NCBI GenBank assembly: GCA_023430245.1 | Contig: JAEZBA010000440.1 | Location: forward strand, 1 to 10,838 | From: Pseudomonadota bacterium | GTDB taxonomy: Bacteria > Pseudomonadota > Alphaproteobacteria > Rhizobiales > Xanthobacteraceae | DNA: 10,838 nt | Direction of reading: 5' to 3' | Part shown: piece by piece, positions 1 to 5,811 of the stretch | Position numbering within the stretch: position 1 is the stretch's first letter | Layout of the letters: every line of letters begins with the position of its first letter | Translations under genes and position numbers: made by a program | The notes under the pieces: model-generated | What the model was told of the DNA's origin: nothing | Seen by the model: only the letters and a program-made list of their open reading frames with translations | The model's database searches: none

Positions 1-37
1 CTGGTATCGGATGCGAGATGCTCATGCGAGCGGACGC

Positions 38-1093
38 TTATTTGAAGTCGCGCGGCAGATAACCGTATTCTTTCCACTTCTGGTTCTGTTCCATGAAGGC
101 GAGCTGGCTGTCATAGACCTTCTTGAACAGCGGGTTGGCGGCCGACTTTTCCGCCATGACCTTCTTCGTCGCGGTCTGGAAGACCTTCAGCAGTTGAGCG
201 TTGACCTGCTTCAGCTGCACGCCTTCCTTCTCGAACTTGGCGAGCGTCTTGCCCTGCAACGCTTCCGACTTCGCCAGCGCGATGGTGACGGCGGCGGTGC
301 AGGCGGTTTCGATCAGCGTCTGCGTCACCGGATTGAGTTTGTTCCAGGCCGCCAGGTTTATGTAGAGATACTGATTGGTCGAGGGCTGGTGCCAGCCGGG
401 CATGTAATAGTATTTCGCGACCTTGAAGAAGCCGAGCTGCTCGTCGACGGTCGGCAGCGAGAATTCGGTGCCGTCCAGCACGCCCTTTTCCAGCGCCTGG
501 AAAAGCTCGCCGCCGGGAAGCAGGGTCACCGACGCGCCGACCTCTTTGTAGATATCGCCGCCATAGCCGGCCGCGCGGAATTTCAGTCCCTTGATGTCGT
601 CGGGGGTGTTGATCTCCTTGCGGAACCAGCCCGCGCCCTCCGGTCCGATCGTGCCGCAGAAGATCGGATAGACGTTATGCGGCTTGAACACTTCGCGCAG
701 CAATTCGTTGCCGCCGCCGAAATACATCCACGCCATGAATTCGGGCGATTCCATTCCGAAGGGCACCGCACCGAACAGCGCCGCGGCCGGGACCTTGCCG
801 ACCTCGTAGCCCATCCAGGTATAGCCCGCTTCCGACTTCCCTTCCGACACCGCGTCGAACACGGCAAGCGCAGGCACGAGCTTGCCGGGTTCGAAGATCT
901 GCAGCTTGATGCGGCCGGCCGACATCTTGTCGAGCTGCTGCGCGACCCACGGCATTGCGTCGCCGAGCGCGACGAGATTGGATCCGAATGCCATCGGCAC
1001 CGGCCAGCGCACGGCTTCGACCTGCTGTGCTTGTGCGGCTGTCGCGCCGAGCACCATCGCCGCACCAGCCGCGGCGGAACGAACCCACTTCAT
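38..1093 (-). CDS. TRAP transporter solute-binding protein, DctP/TakP-like
   Basis: This 351-residue protein is probably the periplasmic binding component of a tripartite ATP-independent (TRAP) transporter, which brings carboxylates or related anions to a DctQM-type membrane pair. Residues 1-22 form a Sec signal peptide ending AQA|Q. The DctP core is clear: a GWFRKEINTPDDIKGLKFR stretch (155-173) carries the conserved carboxylate-binding Arg (R173), and LPGGELFQALEKGVLDGTE (192-210) follows with E210. The sequence resembles the TakP/alpha-keto acid branch, but the substrate cannot be read from sequence. The ATG at 1093 was chosen over longer options because GGGAGGA lies just upstream and the signal peptide begins there. 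No permease genes are in the window. They may lie beyond position 1, since only 37 bases follow the stop. The pckA terminator separates this gene from pckA, so it is probably transcribed on its own. Confidence 0.9.
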   Translation of the reverse strand: MKWVRSAAAGAAMVLGATAAQAQQVEAVRWPVPMAFGSNLVALGDAMPWVAQQLDKMSAGRIKLQIFEPGKLVPALAVFDAVSEGKSEAGYTWMGYEVGKVPAAALFGAVPFGMESPEFMAWMYFGGGNELLREVFKPHNVYPIFCGTIGPEGAGWFRKEINTPDDIKGLKFRAAGYGGDIYKEVGASVTLLPGGELFQALEKGVLDGTEFSLPTVDEQLGFFKVAKYYYMPGWHQPSTNQYLYINLAAWNKLNPVTQTLIETACTAAVTIALAKSEALQGKTLAKFEKEGVQLKQVNAQLLKVFQTATKKVMAEKSAANPLFKKVYDSQLAFMEQNQKWKEYGYLPRDFK

Positions 1094-1202
1094 GAGCAGT
1101 CCTCCCTTGATGATGATTGTTGCGGCTTCTTGGCTGGCCGCTCGATCGGGGAATCCCGAATATGCGGGAACCATATCGCGCCAACTGAATGTGTGGAATA
1201 GG

Positions 1203-1220
1203 GATGGAACCGATTCCATC
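1203..1220. promoter_or_regulatory. Perfect palindrome upstream of the TRAP binding-protein gene (candidate operator)
   Basis: GATGGAA and TTCCATC form a perfect 7-base inverted repeat around a 4-base centre. It lies 110 bases upstream of the TRAP gene start and just past the pckA terminator. This is the size and symmetry of a dimeric repressor site. A second, weaker inverted repeat (TCCCG, 6 bases, CGGGA at 1154-1169) lies closer to the gene. Operator function is inferred only. Confidence 0.35.
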
Positions 1221-1227
1221 GGGCGCA

Positions 1228-1257
1228 ACAAAAAAGGGCAGCCACTCGGCTGCCCTT
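1228..1257 (-). terminator. Rho-independent terminator of pckA
   Basis: On the minus strand a perfect 10-bp stem (AAGGGCAGCC paired with GGCTGCCCTT, 1234-1243 and 1248-1257) closes a 4-base loop and runs into a T tract (the six A on the plus strand at 1230-1235). It lies about 40 bases after the pckA stop and is a textbook intrinsic terminator. Confidence 0.92.
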
Positions 1258-1295
1258 GGTGCTGACCCCGATAGGCCAGGTCGAAATCGCTGCTC

Positions 1296-2915
1296 CTATT
1301 CCGCCGCCAGCCGCACTTCCGGAGCGGCGGCGAGCACTTCGGCGTCGACCTTGCTCTCGAATTTGGTGAAGTTGTCCTGGAACATCTTCACCAGCGACCG
1401 GGCGGTTTCGTCGAAGTCCTTTTTGTTCTGCCAGGTCTTCATCGGATAGAGCAGGTGCGGCTCGATCCCCGGCACCGAGGTCGGGACCGCAAAACCGAAA
1501 TACGGATCGGTGCGATACGAGGCGTTCTTCAGCGAGCCGTCGAGCGCCGCGGTCACCAGTGCGCGCGTGGCCTTAATCGGCATGCGGCGGCCTTCGCCGT
1601 ATTTGCCGCCGGTCCAGCCCGAATTGACCAGCCAGCAATCGACATTGTGCTTGGCGATATAGTCGCGGAGCAGGTTACCGTATTCGGCAGGCGGACGCGG
1701 CAGGAACGGCGCACCGAAGCAGGTCGAAAATTCCGGTTGCACGCCGACCAGACCCTTTTCGGTGCCCGCGACCTTCGCGGTGTAACCGGACAGGAAGTGG
1801 TACATCGCCTGGGCCGGGGTGAGCTTGGCGATCGGCGGCATCACGCCATAGGCGTCGGCAGTCAGGAAGATGATATTCTTGGGATGCCCGGCGCAACCGG
1901 TGCGCGAGGCATTTGGAATCGACTCGAGCGGATAGGCTGAGCGGGTATTCTCGGTCTTGGAGATATCGGTGTAGTCCGGCACGCGGGTGTCGGGATCGAA
2001 TACCACGTTCTCCAGCACCGCGCCGAAACGGTTCGTGGCGTCCCAGATCAGTGGCTCTTTCTCGTGGGTGAGGTCGACGCATTTGGCGTAGCAGCCACCC
2101 TCGAAATTGAAGATGCCGTCCGGGCTCCAGCCGGTCTCGTCGTCACCGATCAGGGTGCGGCTCGGATCGGCCGACAGCGTGGTCTTGCCAGTGCCGGAAA
2201 GGCCGAAGAACAGGGCGGAGTCGCCGTTCGGGCCGACATTGGCGGAGCAATGCATCGGCATTACGCCCTGTGCCGGCAGATAGAAATTCAGCGTGGTGAA
2301 GACCGATTTCTTCATCTCGCCTGCGTAGGACGAGCCGCAGATCAGCACGATCTTGCGGGTGAAATCGATCGCGACCATCGTATCGGAGCCTTCGCGGCCG
2401 CCATGGCGCGCGGCATCCGGCCGGAACGACGGCAGGTCGATGATGGTCATGTCCGGCACGAAGGAGGCGAGTTCGGCGCGCTCGGGACGGATCAGCAAGG
2501 TGCGGATGAACAGGGAGTGCCAGGCCAGCTCGGTATAGACCCGTGCCTTGATGCGGTAGGTCTTGTCGGCACCGCCATACAGATCCTGCGCAAACAGCGA
2601 CTTGCCTTTGCAGTGCGCAAGGAAGTCAGCATAGAGATTGTCGAAATGCTCTTTCGAGAGCTTGCGGTTACCATCCCACCACACGCTATCGCGGGTGAGA
2701 TCGTCGACCACCGTATGCTTGTCCTTCGGCGAGCGGCCGGTGTGATGACCGGTCTCGGCGCAGAGCGCGCCGCCGGCGACGATGTTGCCTTCGCCATTTT
2801 CGATCGCGTGCTCATAGAGCGGCGCGTCCGTCAGGTTCCAATGGACGGCCTTTAGATCCCTCAGGCCGAATTTGTCTGCACCGTAAGCTTGGTTTCTGAC
2901 GCCTGTTTCCTGCAC
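1296..2915 (-). CDS. pckA: Phosphoenolpyruvate carboxykinase (ATP)
   Basis: PckA converts oxaloacetate and ATP to phosphoenolpyruvate, CO2 and ADP in the cytoplasm, the entry step of gluconeogenesis from C4 dicarboxylates. The 539-residue product has the family length and all key motifs. TGRSPKDK (59-66) and GEMKKSVF (199-206) contribute substrate and metal contacts, GLSGTGKTTLS (238-248) is the P-loop and GDDETGW (257-263) is kinase motif 2. NTRSAYPL and WTGGKYGEGRRMPIK follow, and the tail ends VRLAAE as in Bradyrhizobium-type enzymes. The start is the GTG at 2915, giving an N-terminus (M)QETGVRN, because GGAGGG lies 6 bases upstream and related proteins begin MQETG. An in-frame GTG seven codons earlier has no ribosome site. 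The gene ends at a strong terminator. In many rhizobia pckA is the direct neighbour of chvI; here two genes lie between. Confidence 0.98.
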   Translation of the reverse strand: MQETGVRNQAYGADKFGLRDLKAVHWNLTDAPLYEHAIENGEGNIVAGGALCAETGHHTGRSPKDKHTVVDDLTRDSVWWDGNRKLSKEHFDNLYADFLAHCKGKSLFAQDLYGGADKTYRIKARVYTELAWHSLFIRTLLIRPERAELASFVPDMTIIDLPSFRPDAARHGGREGSDTMVAIDFTRKIVLICGSSYAGEMKKSVFTTLNFYLPAQGVMPMHCSANVGPNGDSALFFGLSGTGKTTLSADPSRTLIGDDETGWSPDGIFNFEGGCYAKCVDLTHEKEPLIWDATNRFGAVLENVVFDPDTRVPDYTDISKTENTRSAYPLESIPNASRTGCAGHPKNIIFLTADAYGVMPPIAKLTPAQAMYHFLSGYTAKVAGTEKGLVGVQPEFSTCFGAPFLPRPPAEYGNLLRDYIAKHNVDCWLVNSGWTGGKYGEGRRMPIKATRALVTAALDGSLKNASYRTDPYFGFAVPTSVPGIEPHLLYPMKTWQNKKDFDETARSLVKMFQDNFTKFESKVDAEVLAAAPEVRLAAE

Positions 2916-2921
2916 GAAATG

Positions 2922-2927
2922 CCCTCC
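2922..2927 (-). promoter_or_regulatory. Ribosome binding site that sets the GTG start of pckA
   Basis: GGAGGG on the minus strand, 6 bases before GTG 2915. It supports this start over the upstream in-frame GTG at 2936, whose reading frame would run through this site. Confidence 0.75.
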
Positions 2928-3023
2928 GCAACGCACCGGCTGCCTAGCGCCGCCAGCTTTCAGTCACACGTCAATGTCGGTGTGGCCCTTGAGATAGCTC
3001 AATCGGCCCGGCGGCCGCGCGAT

Positions 3024-3052
3024 TTCTTAGAGCCGCGCTTGCGTCATGCCAA
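3024..3052 (-). promoter_or_regulatory. Candidate housekeeping promoter of pckA
   Basis: On the minus strand TTGGCA (3047-3052) and TAAGAA (3024-3029) are separated by exactly 17 bases, close to a sigma-70 type -35/-10 pair. Transcription would begin near 3017 and leave a leader of about 100 bases before the GTG. This is the best match I found in the 356-base gap, but such matches occur by chance. Confidence 0.4.
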
Positions 3053-3070
3053 GTCCTTTGAAGCTGCATG

Positions 3071-3100
3071 GTTGCAGGCAAAACTTCGCTGCAATGCAAC
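3071..3100. promoter_or_regulatory. Inverted repeat upstream of pckA (candidate activator site)
   Basis: GTTGCA (3071-3076) and TGCAAC (3095-3100) are perfect inverted copies. A nested pair TTGCAG (3072-3077) and CTGCAA (3089-3094) is also perfect. The centre lies about 65 bases upstream of the start point implied by the candidate promoter, a usual position for a class I activator. The binding protein is not identified. Confidence 0.35.
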
Positions 3101-3202
3101 AAGTGTCGATGTGCCGCACGGCCAACGCCGTTAAGAATACTTGCAGCTATGGGAAGGACTACGAATGGGCAGCCTGTGCATTGCGCCCCGCGCTGGCGGG
3201 GG

Positions 3203-3242
3203 CCTCTGCAAATGCAGAGGGGCGGCCATGCAAGGCCGCCCC
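3203..3242 (-). terminator. Tandem hairpins behind the OmpA-like gene
   Basis: Two adjacent perfect stem-loops lie 30-70 bases downstream of the OmpA-like stop. CCTCTGCA/TGCAGAGG (3203-3220) is one and GGGGCGGCC/GGCCGCCCC with a 6-base loop (3219-3242) is the other. They share two bases at the junction, so they may be alternatives. No T run follows on the minus strand, so this would be a weak or factor-assisted terminator, or a 3' end stabiliser. Within the gap 2916-3271 I see no gene besides this structure, the pckA promoter and its inverted repeat. Confidence 0.55.
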
Positions 3243-3271
3243 CTGAAACGGTATCCGGCCGTCGCGCCAGA

Positions 3272-3898
3272 TCAGTTGGAGGTGTTCACCACCTCGACGC
3301 GCCGGTTCTCGCCCGCGAGCGGCTGATCCGGCAGCTTCAGCCGTTCGAAGCCGAAGCCGGCGACCAGCAGCCGGTCTTCCGGGATCTTGAATGTATTGAT
3401 GAGATATTTGCGGACCGACTGCGCGCGCCGATGCGACAGCGCGAGATTGTAGTCCGGGCTGCCGGCGGCGTCGGTATGGCCGTTAAGCAGAATGGTCGAT
3501 CCCTTGAGTGCGGGCGACAGCAGCGCCACGCCCAGTTCGTTCACCGCGCCGACTGCCTTCGGGCCGATCACGTCGGAATTGTAGTCGAAGAAGATGGCGA
3601 TATCGATCTTCGGTTTGTCGACGATCACCTTGGCAATCTCTTCGCGCTCTTCCTTGCTCGCGGGCGCCACTGCCTCGATCGAGATTGCGCGGGTGCGCGC
3701 CTTTTGCAGCACTTGCTGGTCAGCCGCGGCGTTTGGATTGGCGTTAAGCGAACGGGTCAGGCTGCGCGTCTTGCCCGGCGCGGTCTTCGGCGTCAGCGCC
3801 TCTTCGATCCGGCTCGATTGCGCATAGGACGGAACCGCGCCTGCCAACGCGAAAGCCGCGGCAATACCGGCGATGATCACGCGTGAAATCGGTGTCAT
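3272..3898 (-). CDS. OmpA-family peptidoglycan-binding protein, periplasmic
   Basis: A 208-residue exported protein with a C-terminal OmpA-like domain that holds meso-diaminopimelate of peptidoglycan. Residues 1-26 form a signal peptide cleaved at SYA|Q. There is no cysteine lipobox and no N-terminal beta barrel, so it is probably soluble in the periplasm rather than outer-membrane anchored. A basic and Ser/Thr-rich linker (about 36-75) precedes the domain (about 98-206). Visible ligand residues are D143 in NGHTDAAGS, the following LSHRRAQSV helix (R158), and NRRVEV near the end. The ATG at 3898 was chosen because the signal peptide starts there and AGGGGAAG lies upstream; a longer reading to 3982 has no ribosome site. 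It probably helps envelope integrity, which fits the neighbouring envelope-sensing ChvGI genes, but the link is inferred from position only. Confidence 0.9.
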   Translation of the reverse strand: MTPISRVIIAGIAAAFALAGAVPSYAQSSRIEEALTPKTAPGKTRSLTRSLNANPNAAADQQVLQKARTRAISIEAVAPASKEEREEIAKVIVDKPKIDIAIFFDYNSDVIGPKAVGAVNELGVALLSPALKGSTILLNGHTDAAGSPDYNLALSHRRAQSVRKYLINTFKIPEDRLLVAGFGFERLKLPDQPLAGENRRVEVVNTSN

Positions 3899-3935
3899 TG
3901 GACTTCCCCTCAGTCGGACGGCGAATGCGAGCATT

Positions 3936-3962
3936 TTCATACCACAGCACGTCGAAGACGTG
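3936..3962 (-). promoter_or_regulatory. Candidate promoter with a palindrome in front of the OmpA-like gene
   Basis: On the minus strand a -10-like TATGAA (3936-3941) is preceded by a perfect palindrome, CACGTC/GACGTG with a 3-base centre (3948-3962). The palindrome would fill the spacer between -10 and -35, where a bound protein would normally repress or re-align the polymerase. No good -35 is visible. Confidence 0.25.
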
Positions 3963-4040
3963 CAGACCGCCGGCTGGCGCAAACGGTCACAGCTTGGTCG
4001 CGCTAGCGTGATCGCAGGTTCAAAACCCCGGTCGGGATCG

Positions 4041-4763
4041 TCAGCGGACCCGCGCCTCTTCCGCCATCTTCACCAGGACCGCCCGCAACGGGCCGGCACC
4101 GTTGACCCGTTGAGGGAAGGGCACGCGCACGGCCAGGCGGCCATGCTGCAATTCCAGGCCCTCGGGATCGAAACCGGCGCAGCGCCAGTCGCCGTCGGCC
4201 GCGCCGTAGAGCTTCGTCGCATAGAGCCGGCAGGCATCCGCATGGTCCTCGTTCATATGCGCCGACGCGCGTTCTTCCGAAGCCAGCAAGTCGTCCGCGC
4301 CGGCGATATCGACCAGGAGGTCCTGTGGCTTCAGGTCGACGATACGGCCGAAACCCGCCACCAGATGAGCCGACGAGATCTCGATCCGGTAAAACGCAAA
4401 GTCCGCAAAGCCGGCGAACATTTCGGCTTCCGGCTGGCGCGCGAGATATCGGCGGCGGTCGTGCTCGTCGGTGGTGACGACCGCGCGGCCCATCAGCATG
4501 ACGCGCGCGCCTTCCAGCGGATCGCCTTCCTTGCGCTCGTCCAGCATCAGGGACACCCGGCTGTCGGCGGTCAGGTTTTTCGTATGGATCGCCAGCGTCG
4601 AGATCAGCAGCAGCGGTGCCCCGTCGAAGGCGGTGGCCACATTGACCAGCGAACAATAGGGGTCGCCCGAGCCCGGCATCAGCGTTGCGAGTGCGCCGGA
4701 GCGGGCTTCGCGCAGGAGCTTCTTGGCGGCGAGTTTCGGGTCGAAATCGGCTTGAGGCTTCAT
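4041..4763 (-). CDS. HugZ-family FMN-binding split-barrel protein with DUF2470 domain
   Basis: The 240-residue cytoplasmic protein joins a pyridoxamine-5'-phosphate-oxidase-like split barrel (about 10-150, with STLAIHTKNL at 56-65 in the flavin-site region) to a C-terminal DUF2470 segment (about 160-235) marked by AHMNEDH (168-174). This order is that of HugZ-type proteins, some of which bind or break down haem. The histidine near the very C-terminus that contacts haem in Helicobacter HugZ has no visible counterpart (the tail ends EEARVR), so haem degradation is not shown. The ATG at 4763 was chosen for its match to family N-termini; its ribosome site (GAGAG) is weak. It is divergent from chvI across a 193-base gap. 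A general FMN-dependent redox role is equally possible. Confidence 0.85.
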   Translation of the reverse strand: MKPQADFDPKLAAKKLLREARSGALATLMPGSGDPYCSLVNVATAFDGAPLLLISTLAIHTKNLTADSRVSLMLDERKEGDPLEGARVMLMGRAVVTTDEHDRRRYLARQPEAEMFAGFADFAFYRIEISSAHLVAGFGRIVDLKPQDLLVDIAGADDLLASEERASAHMNEDHADACRLYATKLYGAADGDWRCAGFDPEGLELQHGRLAVRVPFPQRVNGAGPLRAVLVKMAEEARVR

Positions 4764-4875
4764 TGGGCTCTCATCTGGCTTCGCGAGCCGGCACATTAAC
4801 TGAAAGCATTCGTGTGCTGGCCGGGGGAACAAAAGAGGGATATGGTCGTCATTCAAGCAGAATCATGGAGTTGTT

Positions 4876-4896
4876 GCCGAATAGTCACATTTCGGC
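4876..4896. promoter_or_regulatory. Inverted repeat in the hugZ-like/chvI intergenic region
   Basis: GCCGAA (4876-4881) and TTCGGC (4891-4896) are perfect inverted copies with a 9-base centre, 61 bases upstream of the chvI ATG in a divergent promoter region. GCCGAA recurs just before chvI (4939-4944). It could be a regulator site for either gene or a stem in the chvI leader. No convincing -35/-10 pair was found here. Confidence 0.3.
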
Positions 4897-4956
4897 CCAG
4901 CTTTGCAGGCTTCAAGCCACTCGGGGATTTCCACCGAGCCGAAGAAAAGAGGCGTC

Positions 4957-5658
4957 ATGCCGACCATTGCTCTCGTCGACGACGACCGCAACATTCTCAC
5001 GTCTGTGTCCATCGCGCTGGAAGCGGAGGGGTACCGCATCATGACTTACACCGACGGCGCCTCGGCGCTGGACGGTTTCAAGTCGTCGCCGCCCGACCTC
5101 GCGATCCTCGATATCAAGATGCCGCGGATGGACGGCATGGAGCTGCTGCGCCGGGTCCGTCAGAAGACCGATATGCCGGTGATCTTCCTGACCTCCAAGG
5201 ACGAAGAGATCGACGAATTGTTCGGCCTGAAAATGGGCGCGGACGATTTCATCCGCAAACCGTTTTCGCAGCGGCTCCTGGTCGAGCGCGTCAAGGCGGT
5301 GCTCCGCCGCGGTGCGCCGAAGGACGGCACGGCCCCGAAGGAGGTCGATACCGCCAAGGTGCTGGAACGCGGTCTGCTGCGCATGGATCCGGAGCGTCAC
5401 ACCTGCACCTGGAAGAACGAGCCGGTCACCCTGACCGTGACCGAATTCCTGATCCTGCAGGCGCTTGCGAGCCGCCCCGGCGTGGTGAAGAGCCGCAATG
5501 CGCTGATGGACGCGGCTTATGACGATCAGGTTTATGTCGACGACCGCACCATCGACAGCCACATCAAGCGGCTGCGCAAGAAGTTCAAGGTGGTCGACGA
5601 CGACTTCGACATGATCGAGACCCTGTATGGGGTTGGCTACCGCTTCAAGGAGGCCTAA
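4957..5658 (+). CDS. chvI: Response regulator ChvI (OmpR/PhoB type)
   Basis: ChvI is the DNA-binding partner of ChvG (ExoS in Sinorhizobium, BvrR/BvrS in Brucella) and controls envelope, acid-response and host-interaction genes in alphaproteobacteria. The 233-residue protein has a receiver domain (1-118) with acidic pocket D8-D9-D10, phosphoacceptor D52 in LAILDIKMPRMDG, switch T79 and K101 (FIRKPFS). A winged-helix OmpR-type effector domain follows (about 133-232), ending in the typical DRTIDSHIKRLRKKF and YGVGYRF motifs. The ATG at 4957 was chosen because the receiver fold starts there (MPTIALVDDD) and AGAGG lies about 6 bases upstream; a start at 4903 would add a tail unlike the family. 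The kinase gene chvG follows after 153 bases, an unusually wide gap for a two-component pair. Confidence 0.97.
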   Translation: MPTIALVDDDRNILTSVSIALEAEGYRIMTYTDGASALDGFKSSPPDLAILDIKMPRMDGMELLRRVRQKTDMPVIFLTSKDEEIDELFGLKMGADDFIRKPFSQRLLVERVKAVLRRGAPKDGTAPKEVDTAKVLERGLLRMDPERHTCTWKNEPVTLTVTEFLILQALASRPGVVKSRNALMDAAYDDQVYVDDRTIDSHIKRLRKKFKVVDDDFDMIETLYGVGYRFKEA

Positions 5659-5665
5659 ACCCGCA

Positions 5666-5696
5666 GACGCCGGGTCGCGGGAAGCGGGCCGGCGTC
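5666..5696 (+). other. Stem-loop in the chvI-chvG gap
   Basis: GACGCCGG (5666-5673) and CCGGCGTC (5689-5696) form a perfect 8-bp GC-rich stem with a 15-base loop, starting 8 bases after the chvI stop. No T run follows. It may reduce read-through or protect the chvI message end. The rest of the 153-base gap shows no gene. Confidence 0.35.
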
Positions 5697-5811
5697 GCTC
5701 GCCCGGTCACGCGCGATGCGGTCTGGCAATCCAGCTGTATCGCACCAAATGGGGCTATGGCAGACGCCGCTCCGACGCGGCCAGGGCCGATAAACCCAAG
5801 GCTCAGCAAGC

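Noticed and set aside
11..1201. Long open frame on the plus strand opposite the TRAP gene
   Set aside because: It is antisense to a clear DctP protein, has no ribosome site or recognisable domain, and its Arg/His-rich product is typical of the opposite strand of GC-rich genes. The same applies to plus-strand frames at 2064-2855 and 3873-4799 and the minus-strand frame at 6790-7878.
2916..3271. Short plus-strand frames in the gap before pckA as small genes
   Set aside because: None has a good ribosome site or protein-like composition, and they overlap the promoter and terminator elements of the minus-strand genes.
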